A DNA stretch of 40,855 nucleotides, from positions 1 through 40,855 of the forward strand of contig JBGCEM010000096.1 in assembly GCA_045106335.1 (NCBI GenBank). The letters are read 5' to 3'. How positions within the stretch are numbered: the first letter of the stretch is position 1; each line of letters opens with the position of its first letter. Below, piece by piece: positions 25,025-32,806 of this stretch. Below the pieces are notes generated by a model. That model worked only from the letters and a program-made list of their open reading frames with translations, had not been told where the DNA came from and did no database searches. The stretch comes from Aliishimia sp045106335. Its GTDB lineage: Bacteria > Pseudomonadota > Alphaproteobacteria > Rhodobacterales > Rhodobacteraceae. A program made the translations under genes and the position numbers.

Positions 25025-25870
25025 TTATCCATGCGTTCGATCATACCCATTTAGTGGCGCTGGGACCCACCCTTTCAGTGCCTCTGAACTTGGCTCAAAG
25101 ATCTCAACCTGTAATGGGTAACATGCCGCGTCGTCAGATGAATGCGTGCTGGAACAGTCACCACCAGGACAGGCAGACAGGTTCCCGAGAAGATCAATTT
25201 CTGCGAAGAATTCAATATAATCCCCCGGCCGGACAGGGCTTGCTTTCATGAAATATTGCCCTGTATCACGTGTGAAGCCTGTACACATGAACACATTCAT
25301 CACATCATGCACCAGCAATTCTGCCTGATCCCGCGCAACGCCCATATAATCCGCTAAAGATCTCGTTAAATTCGAGTGGCAGCAGTGGTGATACTGACCG
25401 CCGCCGGTCAGACTATTGTGTGTATAAGGATCACACCTCGTCCCAATTACATCGTGAACAGATCCACCGTGGGGATCGATCCCATACCAGTCTAGACTAT
25501 CCGCAACGATCGTCGCCATCGGTCGCAAACAGGGAAGGGTCGACCACAGCTGATCTCCATTAGAAACATGTGTTCCGTGAAGCGCCCGTGTCTTACCAGA
25601 ATAAAACCGTTCGGATAAATCATTTAAATTGTGCAAGTTTAGATCACCCACTTGCGGGCCTTCAACCGACATAACACGAAAGAAATGCCCCTTGGGCACT
25701 TCGAAACAACACGCATGTCGCGCTGGTATTCGAACTTCGCCAATTTTTTTCGCCGTTGCCCGTGCCCTCGAATATAGCGCCAGGTCCGGCCCAGAAAGCG
25801 TGTCGGGAGGATAGCAAACAACGGGAGGAAGCGCGCGGTGTGCTTCGGCATGATCAGGCGCGTTTGTCAT
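25025..25870 (-). CDS. DUF1989 / urea carboxylase-associated family protein
   Basis: A 281-residue cytosolic protein of the DUF1989 family, named for its presence near urea carboxylase genes. Family hallmarks are the opening VRIPARHACCFEVPKGHFFRV, GPQVGDLNLHNL, the central TGGGQYHHCCHSN and the C-terminal cysteine cluster NLSACPGGDCSS, where Cys and His residues probably bind zinc. No urea carboxylase, allophanate hydrolase or riboswitch is visible in the window, so its usual partner is absent. It lies 41 bases downstream of sdhB in the same direction and might be read through from the sdh operon. The reaction is uncertain. Confidence 0.83.
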   Translation of the reverse strand: MTNAPDHAEAHRALPPVVCYPPDTLSGPDLALYSRARATAKKIGEVRIPARHACCFEVPKGHFFRVMSVEGPQVGDLNLHNLNDLSERFYSGKTRALHGTHVSNGDQLWSTLPCLRPMATIVADSLDWYGIDPHGGSVHDVIGTRCDPYTHNSLTGGGQYHHCCHSNLTRSLADYMGVARDQAELLVHDVMNVFMCTGFTRDTGQYFMKASPVRPGDYIEFFAEIDLLGNLSACPGGDCSSTHSSDDAACYPLQVEIFEPSSEALKGWVPAPLNGYDRTHG

Positions 25871-25911
25871 CCTGAAACTCTACCCATGTTCACCGTGCCC
25901 TCGCGTAAGAT

Positions 25912-26691
25912 CTAAACTGTGCGCTCAACCATCATCTTTTTAATCTCAGCAATTGCTTTCGCGGGGTTCAAGCCTTTAGGGCAGGTCTTAGCGCAATTCA
26001 TAATTGTATGGCAACGATACAGCTTAAACGGATCTTCAAGTTCGTCCAAACGCTCACCCGTTGCCTCGTCCCTGCTATCAATTATCCAACGATACGCGTG
26101 CAAAAGTGCTGCTGGTCCCAAATAGCGATCCCCATTCCACCAATAAGATGGACAAGAGGTTGAGCAAGAGGCGCACATGACGCATTCATATAGCCCGTCT
26201 AACTTTTTGCGATCATCGATGGATTGCTTCCATTCCTTGGCCGGGCGGTTTGTCTTGGTTTCCAACCAGGGCATGATGGATGCATGCTGTGCGTAAAAAT
26301 GCGTTAGATCTGGGATCAAATCTTTGACAACGGGCATATGCGGCAGTGGATAGATTTTTACATCCCCTTTGATCTCATCCATGCCATAGATGCAGGCCAG
26401 CGTGTTGATCCCATCGATATTCATGGCACAAGATCCACAAATCCCTTCGCGGCAAGATCTGCGGAACGTCAAGGTTGGATCGATTTCATTTTTGATCTTG
26501 ATCAAAGCATCCAAAACCATCGGACCACATGTATCCATATCAATGAAATACGTATCCACATGCGGGTTTTTACCATCATCCGGATTCCACCGATAGATTT
26601 TGAAAGTCCGCAGGTTGGTCGCGCCTTCAGGCTTTGGCCACGTGGTGCCTGTGACCATACGCGAGTTCTTGGGGAGTCTTAATTGTACCAT
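25912..26691 (-). CDS. sdhB: Succinate dehydrogenase iron-sulfur subunit
   Basis: The 259-residue electron-transfer subunit of complex II. The [2Fe-2S] cluster cysteines are C80, C85, C88 and C100 (SCREGICGSC ... LAC). The [4Fe-4S] site is C170, C173, C176 with C237 in the CPKG motif, and the [3Fe-4S] site uses C180, C227 and C233. It passes electrons from SdhA flavin to ubiquinone at the membrane. The extended N-terminus resembles mitochondrial and other alphaproteobacterial SdhB. It is separated from sdhA by two small exported-protein genes, within the same run; GAGG precedes the ATG. Confidence 0.97.
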   Translation of the reverse strand: MVQLRLPKNSRMVTGTTWPKPEGATNLRTFKIYRWNPDDGKNPHVDTYFIDMDTCGPMVLDALIKIKNEIDPTLTFRRSCREGICGSCAMNIDGINTLACIYGMDEIKGDVKIYPLPHMPVVKDLIPDLTHFYAQHASIMPWLETKTNRPAKEWKQSIDDRKKLDGLYECVMCASCSTSCPSYWWNGDRYLGPAALLHAYRWIIDSRDEATGERLDELEDPFKLYRCHTIMNCAKTCPKGLNPAKAIAEIKKMMVERTV

Positions 26692-26703
26692 GTCGCTTGC
26701 CTC

Positions 26704-27021
26704 TTACACGCCCAGCGCGGTCAATCCCGCCCGGGTCACACAAGTTTGAGTTTCCGACCTGCCCAAAATGCCTTGGATCAGGCTGACTGTAATTTCGCTT
26801 GTTCCCAGAACTGCATCTTTTGCAAACTGCCCGATTTCACGCGCGGTCGCGTTGTCAATAACACAATCGGTGAACGGAGTGACTGATTGCTTCGGAACAG
26901 AGGGAAACCGTGTTACAAGCGCTTCATCAACTGCAGATTTTGCAGCAGTTCTTGCGACATCATCGACGCTTTGCGTCGCTTCAGCGCAGCCCATGAGAAG
27001 AAACAGGGCAGATATTTTCAT
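26704..27021 (-). CDS. Small putative lipoprotein inside the sdh operon
   Basis: A 105-residue protein of unknown function. The N-terminus MKISALFLLMGCAEA is a very short signal with a plausible lipobox (LMGC), so it may be a lipoprotein. The mature part has two further cysteines (DCVID and TCVTRAG) that could form a disulfide. Its ATG overlaps the stop of the preceding small gene by four bases, and sdhB starts 12 bases after its stop, so it is firmly part of the sdh operon. I recall that Rhodobacter sphaeroides also has two hypotheticals between sdhA and sdhB, which suggests conservation rather than chance. Confidence 0.72.
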   Translation of the reverse strand: MKISALFLLMGCAEATQSVDDVARTAAKSAVDEALVTRFPSVPKQSVTPFTDCVIDNATAREIGQFAKDAVLGTSEITVSLIQGILGRSETQTCVTRAGLTALGV

Positions 27022-27380
27022 GAGCTTGAGCGATAGCCGCTTCCACCCTGTAAAATATCAGTGCCATATGTGCACTGAGGGCGATTTGTGACTGTATTTA
27101 CCGCAGAAATAGGATCCGCGAACTGAACGCTGAACTTATCAAGAATACAGTCTTGAAGATTTCGCACATGAGTCAGCGCGGCGTCAGAAACCGAACGCAC
27201 CATCGGAATGGAACCGGAACTGACATCGACCGCAAAATGCCCCGCCGCGCGTGTTTCAACGATGCATCGATGAACGACACGAACCGAGCCCTCATGATCC
27301 TTCGCATCCGAGATCGCAGCGGCCGGACACAAGGCCGCCACAAAGAAAACAGCGCAAAGTTTTGGGACAGCAAAACGCAT
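27018..27380 (-). CDS. Small secreted protein inside the sdh operon
   Basis: A 120-residue protein of unknown function. Residues 1-22 are a signal peptide (PKLCAVFFVAALCPAAA). The mature chain holds three cysteines (HRCIVE, QDCILD, PQCTYG). Its start codon shares one base with the sdhA stop (TAATG) and its end overlaps the next gene by four bases, so it must be translated with sdhA. A periplasmic helper for complex II or an unrelated exported protein are both possible. No domain was recognised. Confidence 0.72.
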   Translation of the reverse strand: MRFAVPKLCAVFFVAALCPAAAISDAKDHEGSVRVVHRCIVETRAAGHFAVDVSSGSIPMVRSVSDAALTHVRNLQDCILDKFSVQFADPISAVNTVTNRPQCTYGTDILQGGSGYRSSS

Positions 27381-29185
27381 TAGTAGACCCGTGCTTTGGG
27401 TGCGATTTTCTTTAAATCGATCCCACCGTCATTGTGACTTGTCAGCGGTTGCGTGATCACCCCCCGGTACCCCAGCGAAGCTTCGTTCCCTTTAAACCAG
27501 ACCAAACTGTGTTTGCGCCAGTTTTCATCGTCGCGATCAGGATAATCTTCGTGCGCATGCGCGCCGCGGCTTTCTTTACGCGCGGCGGCGGCCGTTACGG
27601 TGGCGACAGCATTTGGAATGAGATTCGTCAGTTCCAAGGTTTCCATTAAATCGGAATTCCAAACCATAGATGTGTCGGACACCTTCACATCGCTGATTTT
27701 GCCCGCCACGCCTTCCATCTGCTTTTGACCTTCAGCCAAAGTTGTATCCGTCCGGAACACTGCCGCATCTGACTGCATGGTTTTTTGCATCTCAAGACGC
27801 AGTTCTGCCGTGGGAACATGGCCCTTTGCGTACCGCAGACCGTCAAACCGGCTTAATGCCGCTTCAACCGAGCGGTGGTTTGGAGCCGGCACGGGTGTAG
27901 ACGGATCCACAACTTCACGCGCACGAATTGCTGCAGCGCGTCCGAAAACGACAAGGTCAATGAGTGAATTCGATCCAAGGCGATTGGCCCCGTGTACAGA
28001 TGCACACCCCGCTTCCCCAACCGCCATAAGTCCAGGCGAAATAGCGTTGGCATCTGATTTGGTCGGCGCGAGGACTTCGCCCCAATAGTTGGTCGGAATA
28101 CCGCCCATGTTATAGTGCACAGTTGGCAGAACCGGGATAGGTTCCTTGGTCAAATCCACACCGGCAAAGATACGGGCGCTTTCTGAAATGCCCGGCAAAC
28201 GCAGGTCCAACGTTTCTTTGGGCAAGTGATTCAAGTGCAGATGGATATGATCGCCCTGCTCACCTACACCACGACCTTCGCGAATCTCCATGGTCATACA
28301 GCGTGATACAACGTCCCGAGACGCCAGGTCTTTATAAGTAGGCGCGTAGCGTTCCATGAACCGTTCGCCTTCGGAATTGGTCAGATAACCGCCTTCGCCG
28401 CGGGCGCCTTCGGTGATCAAACAGCCCGCGCCATAGATACCGGTGGGATGGAATTGCACGAACTCCATGTCCTGTAAGGGCAGACCTGCGCGTGCGGTCA
28501 TACCACCGCCATCCCCGGTACATGTGTGCGCTGACGTCGCTGAAAAATATGCGCGCCCATACCCACCAGTGGCCAAAACAACCATCTTGGCTGAAAACAA
28601 GTGCAAGGATCCGTCGTCTAGCTTCCAGCACAACACGCCCTGACAGACGCCATCCTCTGACATAATCAGATCAATCGCGAAATATTCTATGTAAAACTCA
28701 GCGTTGTTTTTGAGTGATTGACCATACAATGTGTGCAGAATTGCGTGCCCCGTGCGATCGGCCGCAGCGCAGGTTCGCTGGACTGGAGGGCCTTCGCCGA
28801 ACTCAGTTGTATGACCGCCAAAGGGGCGTTGATAGATCTTACCCTCTTCCGTGCGCGAAAATGGCACACCGTAGTGTTCCAATTCATACACCGCTTTCGG
28901 TGCTTCACGCGCCAAATACTCCATCGCATCTGTGTCGCCCAGCCAATCAGAGCCTTTGACCGTATCGTACATGTGCCACTGCCAATTGTCCGGCCCCATG
29001 TTGGACAGCGATGCCGCAATGCCCCCCTGCGCCGCGACCGTATGGGATCGTGTTGGAAAGACTTTCGTCACACAGGCTGTACGTAAGCCCTGTTCCGCCA
29101 TTCCCAGTGTGGCACGCAGACCTGCGCCGCCCGCGCCCACAACAACCACATCATATTCATGCGTTTCATAATCATATGCAGCCAT
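27380..29185 (-). CDS. sdhA: Succinate dehydrogenase flavoprotein subunit
   Basis: The 601-residue catalytic subunit of complex II, oxidising succinate to fumarate in the TCA cycle. The dinucleotide fold starts YDVVVVGAGGAGLRAT, and H48 in SHTVAAQGG is the expected covalent FAD ligand. Substrate-binding and catalytic motifs follow, including FGGHTTEFGEGPPVQRTC, the capping-domain GEGGYLTNSEGERFMERY, and the C-terminal SRGAHAHEDYPDRDDENW. AGGAGG lies a few bases before the ATG. It is preceded by sdhD (18 bases) and followed by two small exported-protein genes and sdhB. EMC-derived succinyl-CoA enters here via SucCD. Confidence 0.98.
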   Translation of the reverse strand: MAAYDYETHEYDVVVVGAGGAGLRATLGMAEQGLRTACVTKVFPTRSHTVAAQGGIAASLSNMGPDNWQWHMYDTVKGSDWLGDTDAMEYLAREAPKAVYELEHYGVPFSRTEEGKIYQRPFGGHTTEFGEGPPVQRTCAAADRTGHAILHTLYGQSLKNNAEFYIEYFAIDLIMSEDGVCQGVLCWKLDDGSLHLFSAKMVVLATGGYGRAYFSATSAHTCTGDGGGMTARAGLPLQDMEFVQFHPTGIYGAGCLITEGARGEGGYLTNSEGERFMERYAPTYKDLASRDVVSRCMTMEIREGRGVGEQGDHIHLHLNHLPKETLDLRLPGISESARIFAGVDLTKEPIPVLPTVHYNMGGIPTNYWGEVLAPTKSDANAISPGLMAVGEAGCASVHGANRLGSNSLIDLVVFGRAAAIRAREVVDPSTPVPAPNHRSVEAALSRFDGLRYAKGHVPTAELRLEMQKTMQSDAAVFRTDTTLAEGQKQMEGVAGKISDVKVSDTSMVWNSDLMETLELTNLIPNAVATVTAAAARKESRGAHAHEDYPDRDDENWRKHSLVWFKGNEASLGYRGVITQPLTSHNDGGIDLKKIAPKARVY

Positions 29186-29203
29186 TTTTCGGGCCTCCTG
29201 ATG

Positions 29204-29575
29204 TCAAAGGGCAAGTTTGGCAATGGCGAACACGCCCATCGCGGCCAATCCATAGCTGATGCAAATCATCACCAATATAGCGACTTTCTGCGCCGTTCCG
29301 TGCACGTAGTCTTCGATCAAGACTTGCACACCGTCTTTGAAATGCAACATGGTCACAGCGATCGTCAGCGCCGCAACTAAAGCGGGCCAAGGACGTGCGA
29401 AATATTCTGTGACCGTGGCGTAATCTGAACCTAAGATCGGCCCGAACGTGAAGACAAACAGCGGGATCAAAATCAGCAAGCCGAAAGACTGAACCTTGAC
29501 CCGCCAAAAATGGTCTGTCCCAGTTTTCGCCGATCCCATGCCAACGGCCCGTTTGCGGTCTGTTAAGTAACGCAT
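29204..29575 (-). CDS. sdhD: Succinate dehydrogenase membrane anchor subunit SdhD
   Basis: A 123-residue hydrophobic anchor with three transmembrane helices: FGLLILIPLFVFTFG, then LVAALTIAVTMLHF and AILVMICISYGLAAMGVFAI. The second helix ends in MLHFKDGVQVLIEDYVHG, the SdhD signature containing the haem/quinone-site His. With SdhC it holds the SdhAB heads on the cytosolic face of the membrane and forms the ubiquinone site. A strong GGAGG lies before the ATG, and sdhC ends ten bases upstream. Confidence 0.94.
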   Translation of the reverse strand: MRYLTDRKRAVGMGSAKTGTDHFWRVKVQSFGLLILIPLFVFTFGPILGSDYATVTEYFARPWPALVAALTIAVTMLHFKDGVQVLIEDYVHGTAQKVAILVMICISYGLAAMGVFAIAKLAL

Positions 29576-29585
29576 GTCCGTCCTC

Positions 29586-29969
29586 CTATACGATCAGCAA
29601 GGTGAGAAGCGTCAGAATGACAGACCCTACGATCACCGCCCACCCCAATTTCTCAGCAACATCCAAGTCCAATCCATATCCATTGTCCCAGATCAAGTGA
29701 CGAACACCCGCAAGACTGTGATACCACAAGCCCAGCACGCTGAGCGTCATGATCAGGTCGCCAAACCAGCTGGTCAGAAACCCATTGACCACATTGAAAT
29801 AGGCCTCAGACGTCGCGGCGGCAAAAAACCACCAGATGATCAGGATGGATGACAACAACAATGCGTTTCCCGTGATCCGCGTCAAAATCGACGTGATCGA
29901 GGTAATCTGCGGGCGATAAATCTCAAGATGTGGCGACAGCGGGCGGTTGCCCCGATTGACATCGGCCAT
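29586..29969 (-). CDS. sdhC: Succinate dehydrogenase cytochrome b556 subunit SdhC
   Basis: A 127-residue cytochrome b subunit and first gene of the sdh operon. The N-terminus NRPLSPHLEIYRPQITSITS is the family signature. Three transmembrane helices follow, and the sequence WYHSLAGVRHLIWD holds the haem b ligand H84 within the pattern H-x3-G-x-R-H. I use the ATG at 29969, with GGAG six bases upstream; the longer frame to 30008 adds nothing family-like. The promoter region upstream contains the paired palindromes described separately and overlaps the end of the DUF1194 gene. Confidence 0.95.
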   Translation of the reverse strand: MADVNRGNRPLSPHLEIYRPQITSITSILTRITGNALLLSSILIIWWFFAAATSEAYFNVVNGFLTSWFGDLIMTLSVLGLWYHSLAGVRHLIWDNGYGLDLDVAEKLGWAVIVGSVILTLLTLLIV

Positions 29970-29986
29970 GAATTCTCCGGCGTTTT

Positions 29987-30030
29987 GGTTCCCTAAGCAT
30001 CTATACACACCACAATTAACATTGAGTCAC
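29987..30030 (-). promoter_or_regulatory. sdhC core promoter region shared in sequence with sucC
   Basis: In sdhC orientation GTATAGATGCTTAGGGAACC spans 30006-29987. The sucC leader has GTATAG (37942) then GCTAAGGGAACC. TATAGA fits a -10 and GTGACT (30030-30025) could be a -35, but at a long 19-base spacing. The shared AGGGAACC lies around the predicted transcript start. The likeness is seen; promoter activity is inferred. Confidence 0.55.
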
Positions 30031-30070
30031 CTATGAATTGGAATGCGGGGCGCGGTTTTTTGGCGCGGTT

Positions 30071-30820
30071 TTAGCGTTTGTGATCACAGGCTGGAAACGC
30101 GTGATCACAAATATGCAAATCCGCACGTCGTATTGCATCATAATGCGTCTTTTGCGCAGCGGCACGTGTGGTCTCACGCTGCAATTTTCGTAAAATTGCA
30201 GCTGGATAGTTTTCGAATCCCCATGCAGTTTCGACAAAAGCGCCTTCGCCCGTAATTACATTTTCAAAAAAATACGCCGTCAGGTCGCTGTCATCTGTTT
30301 CAATCGCCAAGCCATTCACTGTGATCCCAGCTTGGCGCAAATCACTGTGACGGTCTTGCGGCGAAATCCCCTCGTTTGAGCGGCCATCCCCGGACACGTC
30401 CACCACGAAACGCGCGCAGTCCGTAACTTGTGCAAAGCTGTCTTGAGATACCTGCAACGCCTCACCCAAAGCCGTAGAAAAGTTGCGCCAAACACGAGGA
30501 TTTGCTTCAATCGCGTCGGCGAATGCCTCAACAGCAGAGAAATCTGCCATCGATGTCCAAGGTAATGTCTGTCTTTGGCGTGACGATCCCGTCCATTGGA
30601 TCAAAGTTACTTGCGCGTTTTTGCGCCACAACGCCTCGGCAACCGCGCTGTCGCGCAAGGCAGCGGCCAATCCATCCATTTGAATTCGAAACTCTTGCGG
30701 ATCTACCGAGCCGGACACATCCACCGCAAACACAATCGCCAAATCACAGGCTTTTACAGAGGATGTGCCAAAAATCGACACAGACAAAAGCAAAGGCATC
30801 AAAAAATTGCGCATGAACAT
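30071..30820 (-). CDS. DUF1194 family exported von Willebrand factor A-like protein
   Basis: A 249-residue exported protein. A signal peptide covers about residues 1-24 (FLMPLLLSVSIFGTSSVKA). The mature part starts CDLAIVFAVDVSGSVDPQEF, with the MIDAS metal site D34-x-S36-x-S38, and has the DUF1194 motif RFVVDVSGDGRSNEG. The vWA fold usually mediates metal-dependent protein binding; function here is unknown. The last residues ICDHAFPACDHKR contain Cys-Asp-His twice, because both codon sets lie on the TGTGATCAC palindromes thought to control sdhC. It follows the DUF4344 gene by 31 bases and precedes sdhC by 101. Confidence 0.87.
   Translation of the reverse strand: MFMRNFLMPLLLSVSIFGTSSVKACDLAIVFAVDVSGSVDPQEFRIQMDGLAAALRDSAVAEALWRKNAQVTLIQWTGSSRQRQTLPWTSMADFSAVEAFADAIEANPRVWRNFSTALGEALQVSQDSFAQVTDCARFVVDVSGDGRSNEGISPQDRHSDLRQAGITVNGLAIETDDSDLTAYFFENVITGEGAFVETAWGFENYPAAILRKLQRETTRAAAQKTHYDAIRRADLHICDHAFPACDHKR
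30079..30109. promoter_or_regulatory. Paired TGTGATCACA palindromes upstream of sdhC
   Basis: TGTGATCACA (30079-30088) and CGTGATCACA (30100-30109) have centres exactly 21 bases apart, two helical turns. They lie 114 and 135 bases before the sdhC ATG. An identical pair with identical spacing lies before sucC. Both copies sit within the last 14 codons of the DUF1194 gene. The arrangement suggests cooperative binding by a dimeric repressor or activator that is not identified. Confidence 0.75.
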
Positions 30821-30851
30821 AGCTTACGCCATTTTAGCGAAAAACGAAGCC

Positions 30852-31568
30852 TTAAGGCGCTTGCTTACGCAGCCAGCTTTCAAACTCTGTGCAAATGATA
30901 ATTTCTAGCCGTTCTGGGTCGTAAAACGCGTTGGCTTCGCCGCAGCTTTCAACAATCACGTCAATCTTTACCGGCATTTCAAAATCTAAGTTCAGCTCGG
31001 ACACCTCGCGTGAAATGACCTGATCGGTGAAGCTGGAATCCGATCCGATATAGCGCAAACTCTGCGCCGGGGCTTTTGTGGCCAGGTCCTCAAAAACAGG
31101 GCCCCAACTGCCGTAGGCCAAATCAAATTCTTCTTCGCAGGTCTGAAGGCGTTCTGGGGGCAGACCCAAATCCACCGCCACATCTTCACGTTGGTCCAAA
31201 TCGGCGCCCGCAAATAAGCAGACCAAGTTATAATAGCGCTGCAGGTCAGGCCCGTGCGTATCCCACCAGGCCACATCATCGGCAGTGTGGTCTGCTTCGG
31301 CCAAGAATCCAAAAGCCGAGGCATAGGCCATATCCACGGCACTGGATTCTTCAAACAATTGATCAATCAACAAGATCGAGGCCACATCCGCAGCGTCCTC
31401 TTCTTGCCCAAACACGGGCAATCCGACCACGTCAATGATGGCATGGCCCAATTCGTGATAGAGGATTGAGACCAAATTCGCCGCGACATAGTCATCTGTC
31501 GCATCCGCGTGCACGGCCGTTCCGACCAAAAGCGCAACGGCGCTAGTTTGAAGCCAATTTCCGATCAT
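30852..31568 (-). CDS. DUF4344 family putative metallopeptidase, exported
   Basis: A 238-residue protein with a signal peptide (to about VHADA). Early in the mature chain LYHELGHAIIDVVGLPVFGQEEDAAD contains HELGH, a zincin zinc site, with the downstream EED as a likely third ligand region, the DUF4344 hallmark. Its cysteines (at VCLFAG, QTCEEEF, ESCGEAN, IICTEF) suggest disulfides in the periplasm. A substrate is not known. The ATG at 31568 overlaps the mch stop by four bases (ATGA), so it is translated with mch; an upstream in-frame GTG is less likely. Confidence 0.83.
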   Translation of the reverse strand: MIGNWLQTSAVALLVGTAVHADATDDYVAANLVSILYHELGHAIIDVVGLPVFGQEEDAADVASILLIDQLFEESSAVDMAYASAFGFLAEADHTADDVAWWDTHGPDLQRYYNLVCLFAGADLDQREDVAVDLGLPPERLQTCEEEFDLAYGSWGPVFEDLATKAPAQSLRYIGSDSSFTDQVISREVSELNLDFEMPVKIDVIVESCGEANAFYDPERLEIIICTEFESWLRKQAP

Positions 31569-32596
31569 TTCGGGCACAACACCCAGTAATCAAGATCCAG
31601 CAACACGCTGGGCAGGTACTTTCCATCTGCGCCGGTACGCGCAAAAGGTGCACCACCTTTCGTCGCAACAAGCCGCAACCGTAATGCGCCAATCGACGGG
31701 ACAGATGTGTCAGCAGTGTCCAGAACTTCGCTCCAGGCGCGCACGGTTTCGCCCGCCAAACAAGGGTTTGCGTGCGCCCCACTGTTCAAACCGACCACCA
31801 TCTGTGCATTTGCCAGCCCATTAAAGGACAGCGCGCGTGCCATGGAAATCACATGCCCGCCATAGATCAAACGGCTGCCATCTGGTCGTGCTGCGGTGTC
31901 AAAATGCACCTTGGCTGTGTTTTGCCACAACCGTGTGGCCATCATATGTTCGGCCTCTTCAATCGTGACACCGTCCACGTGATCTATCTGCTCACCGATC
32001 TTATAATCGCCCCAGCGGTGCGGCTCACCTGCTAAACCAAAGTCATAATTGCTGAAATCAAGGCCCGCGGGGACTATTAATTCCCCTGCTGGCACCTGAT
32101 CCACCAGATCGGGAAGAACCGTGGCGGGCGCGACTGCATCCAGATCGCGTTTGCGCACCATCACCCAGCGCACATAGCTTAAGACTGCCTCGTCATGCTG
32201 GTTAAATCCAGTTGTTCGGACCCAGACAACACCGGTCTTGCCATTAGAGTTCTGTTTAAGACCAATGACATCGCTGACTGCACGCAAAGTGTCACCGGGC
32301 CAAACAGGGGCCAGCCAGCGTCCCTCGGCATAACCCAAATTGGCCACGGCATTCAGCGAGACATCTGGCACTGTTTTGCCAAACACCGAATGAAACGCGA
32401 TCATATCGTCCAATGGCGACGCCTTTAGTCCGCAGCTTTGGGCAAACGCATCCGAAGAATATAGCGCAAAGCGTTGCGGATAAAGTGCGTGATACAACGC
32501 CCGCTCACCCGCGCCGACTGTGCGCGGAACCGCATGATGAATTTGCTGGCCAAGTGCGTAATCTTCGAAAAATCGGCCCGAATTGGTCTTGGCCAT
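31565..32596 (-). CDS. mch: Mesaconyl-CoA hydratase (beta-methylmalyl-CoA dehydratase)
   Basis: A 343-residue double-hotdog MaoC-type hydratase that interconverts mesaconyl-C1-CoA and (2R,3S)-beta-methylmalyl-CoA in the EMC pathway. The opening GRFFEDYALGQQIHHAVPRTV, the central GRWLAPVWPGDTLRAVSDV and the second-half HFDTAARPDGSRLIYGGHVISMARA match the R. sphaeroides Mch pattern, and the length is the same. Neighbouring mcl2 upstream supports the call. The gene starts three bases after the DUF1737 stop and overlaps the DUF4344 start by four. Confidence 0.94.
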   Translation of the reverse strand: MAKTNSGRFFEDYALGQQIHHAVPRTVGAGERALYHALYPQRFALYSSDAFAQSCGLKASPLDDMIAFHSVFGKTVPDVSLNAVANLGYAEGRWLAPVWPGDTLRAVSDVIGLKQNSNGKTGVVWVRTTGFNQHDEAVLSYVRWVMVRKRDLDAVAPATVLPDLVDQVPAGELIVPAGLDFSNYDFGLAGEPHRWGDYKIGEQIDHVDGVTIEEAEHMMATRLWQNTAKVHFDTAARPDGSRLIYGGHVISMARALSFNGLANAQMVVGLNSGAHANPCLAGETVRAWSEVLDTADTSVPSIGALRLRLVATKGGAPFARTGADGKYLPSVLLDLDYWVLCPK

Positions 32597-32599
32597 GGT

Positions 32600-32806
32600 T
32601 TATTGCGCTCCGAGTTTCATGGCGGGGTCATAGTCTTTGCCCGGCACATCCTTGATCACCGCTTGTGCACAGCGCATGTGCCCACTTGCGGCATCGAACG
32701 CATAAGCTGGGTCGCCGTAAAGTTCCCAGCCCTTCGCCAGCGCCGCCGAAACTTTGTGACAAAAGGCTGAACTGTCTTCGTGGGTCAGCAACCGATACAG
32801 TCTCAT
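32600..32806 (-). CDS. DUF1737 family small protein
   Basis: A 68-residue cytosolic protein of the DUF1737 family (MRLYRLLTHEDSSAFCHKV ... ALAKGWELYGDPAYAFD). A single compact domain is expected; function is unknown, and members are often encoded beside metabolic or export genes. The ATG overlaps the NnrU stop by four bases, and mch begins three bases after its stop. It is therefore embedded in the mcl2-mch operon. A longer frame to 32821 lies inside nnrU and is not needed. Confidence 0.8.
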   Translation of the reverse strand: MRLYRLLTHEDSSAFCHKVSAALAKGWELYGDPAYAFDAASGHMRCAQAVIKDVPGKDYDPAMKLGAQ

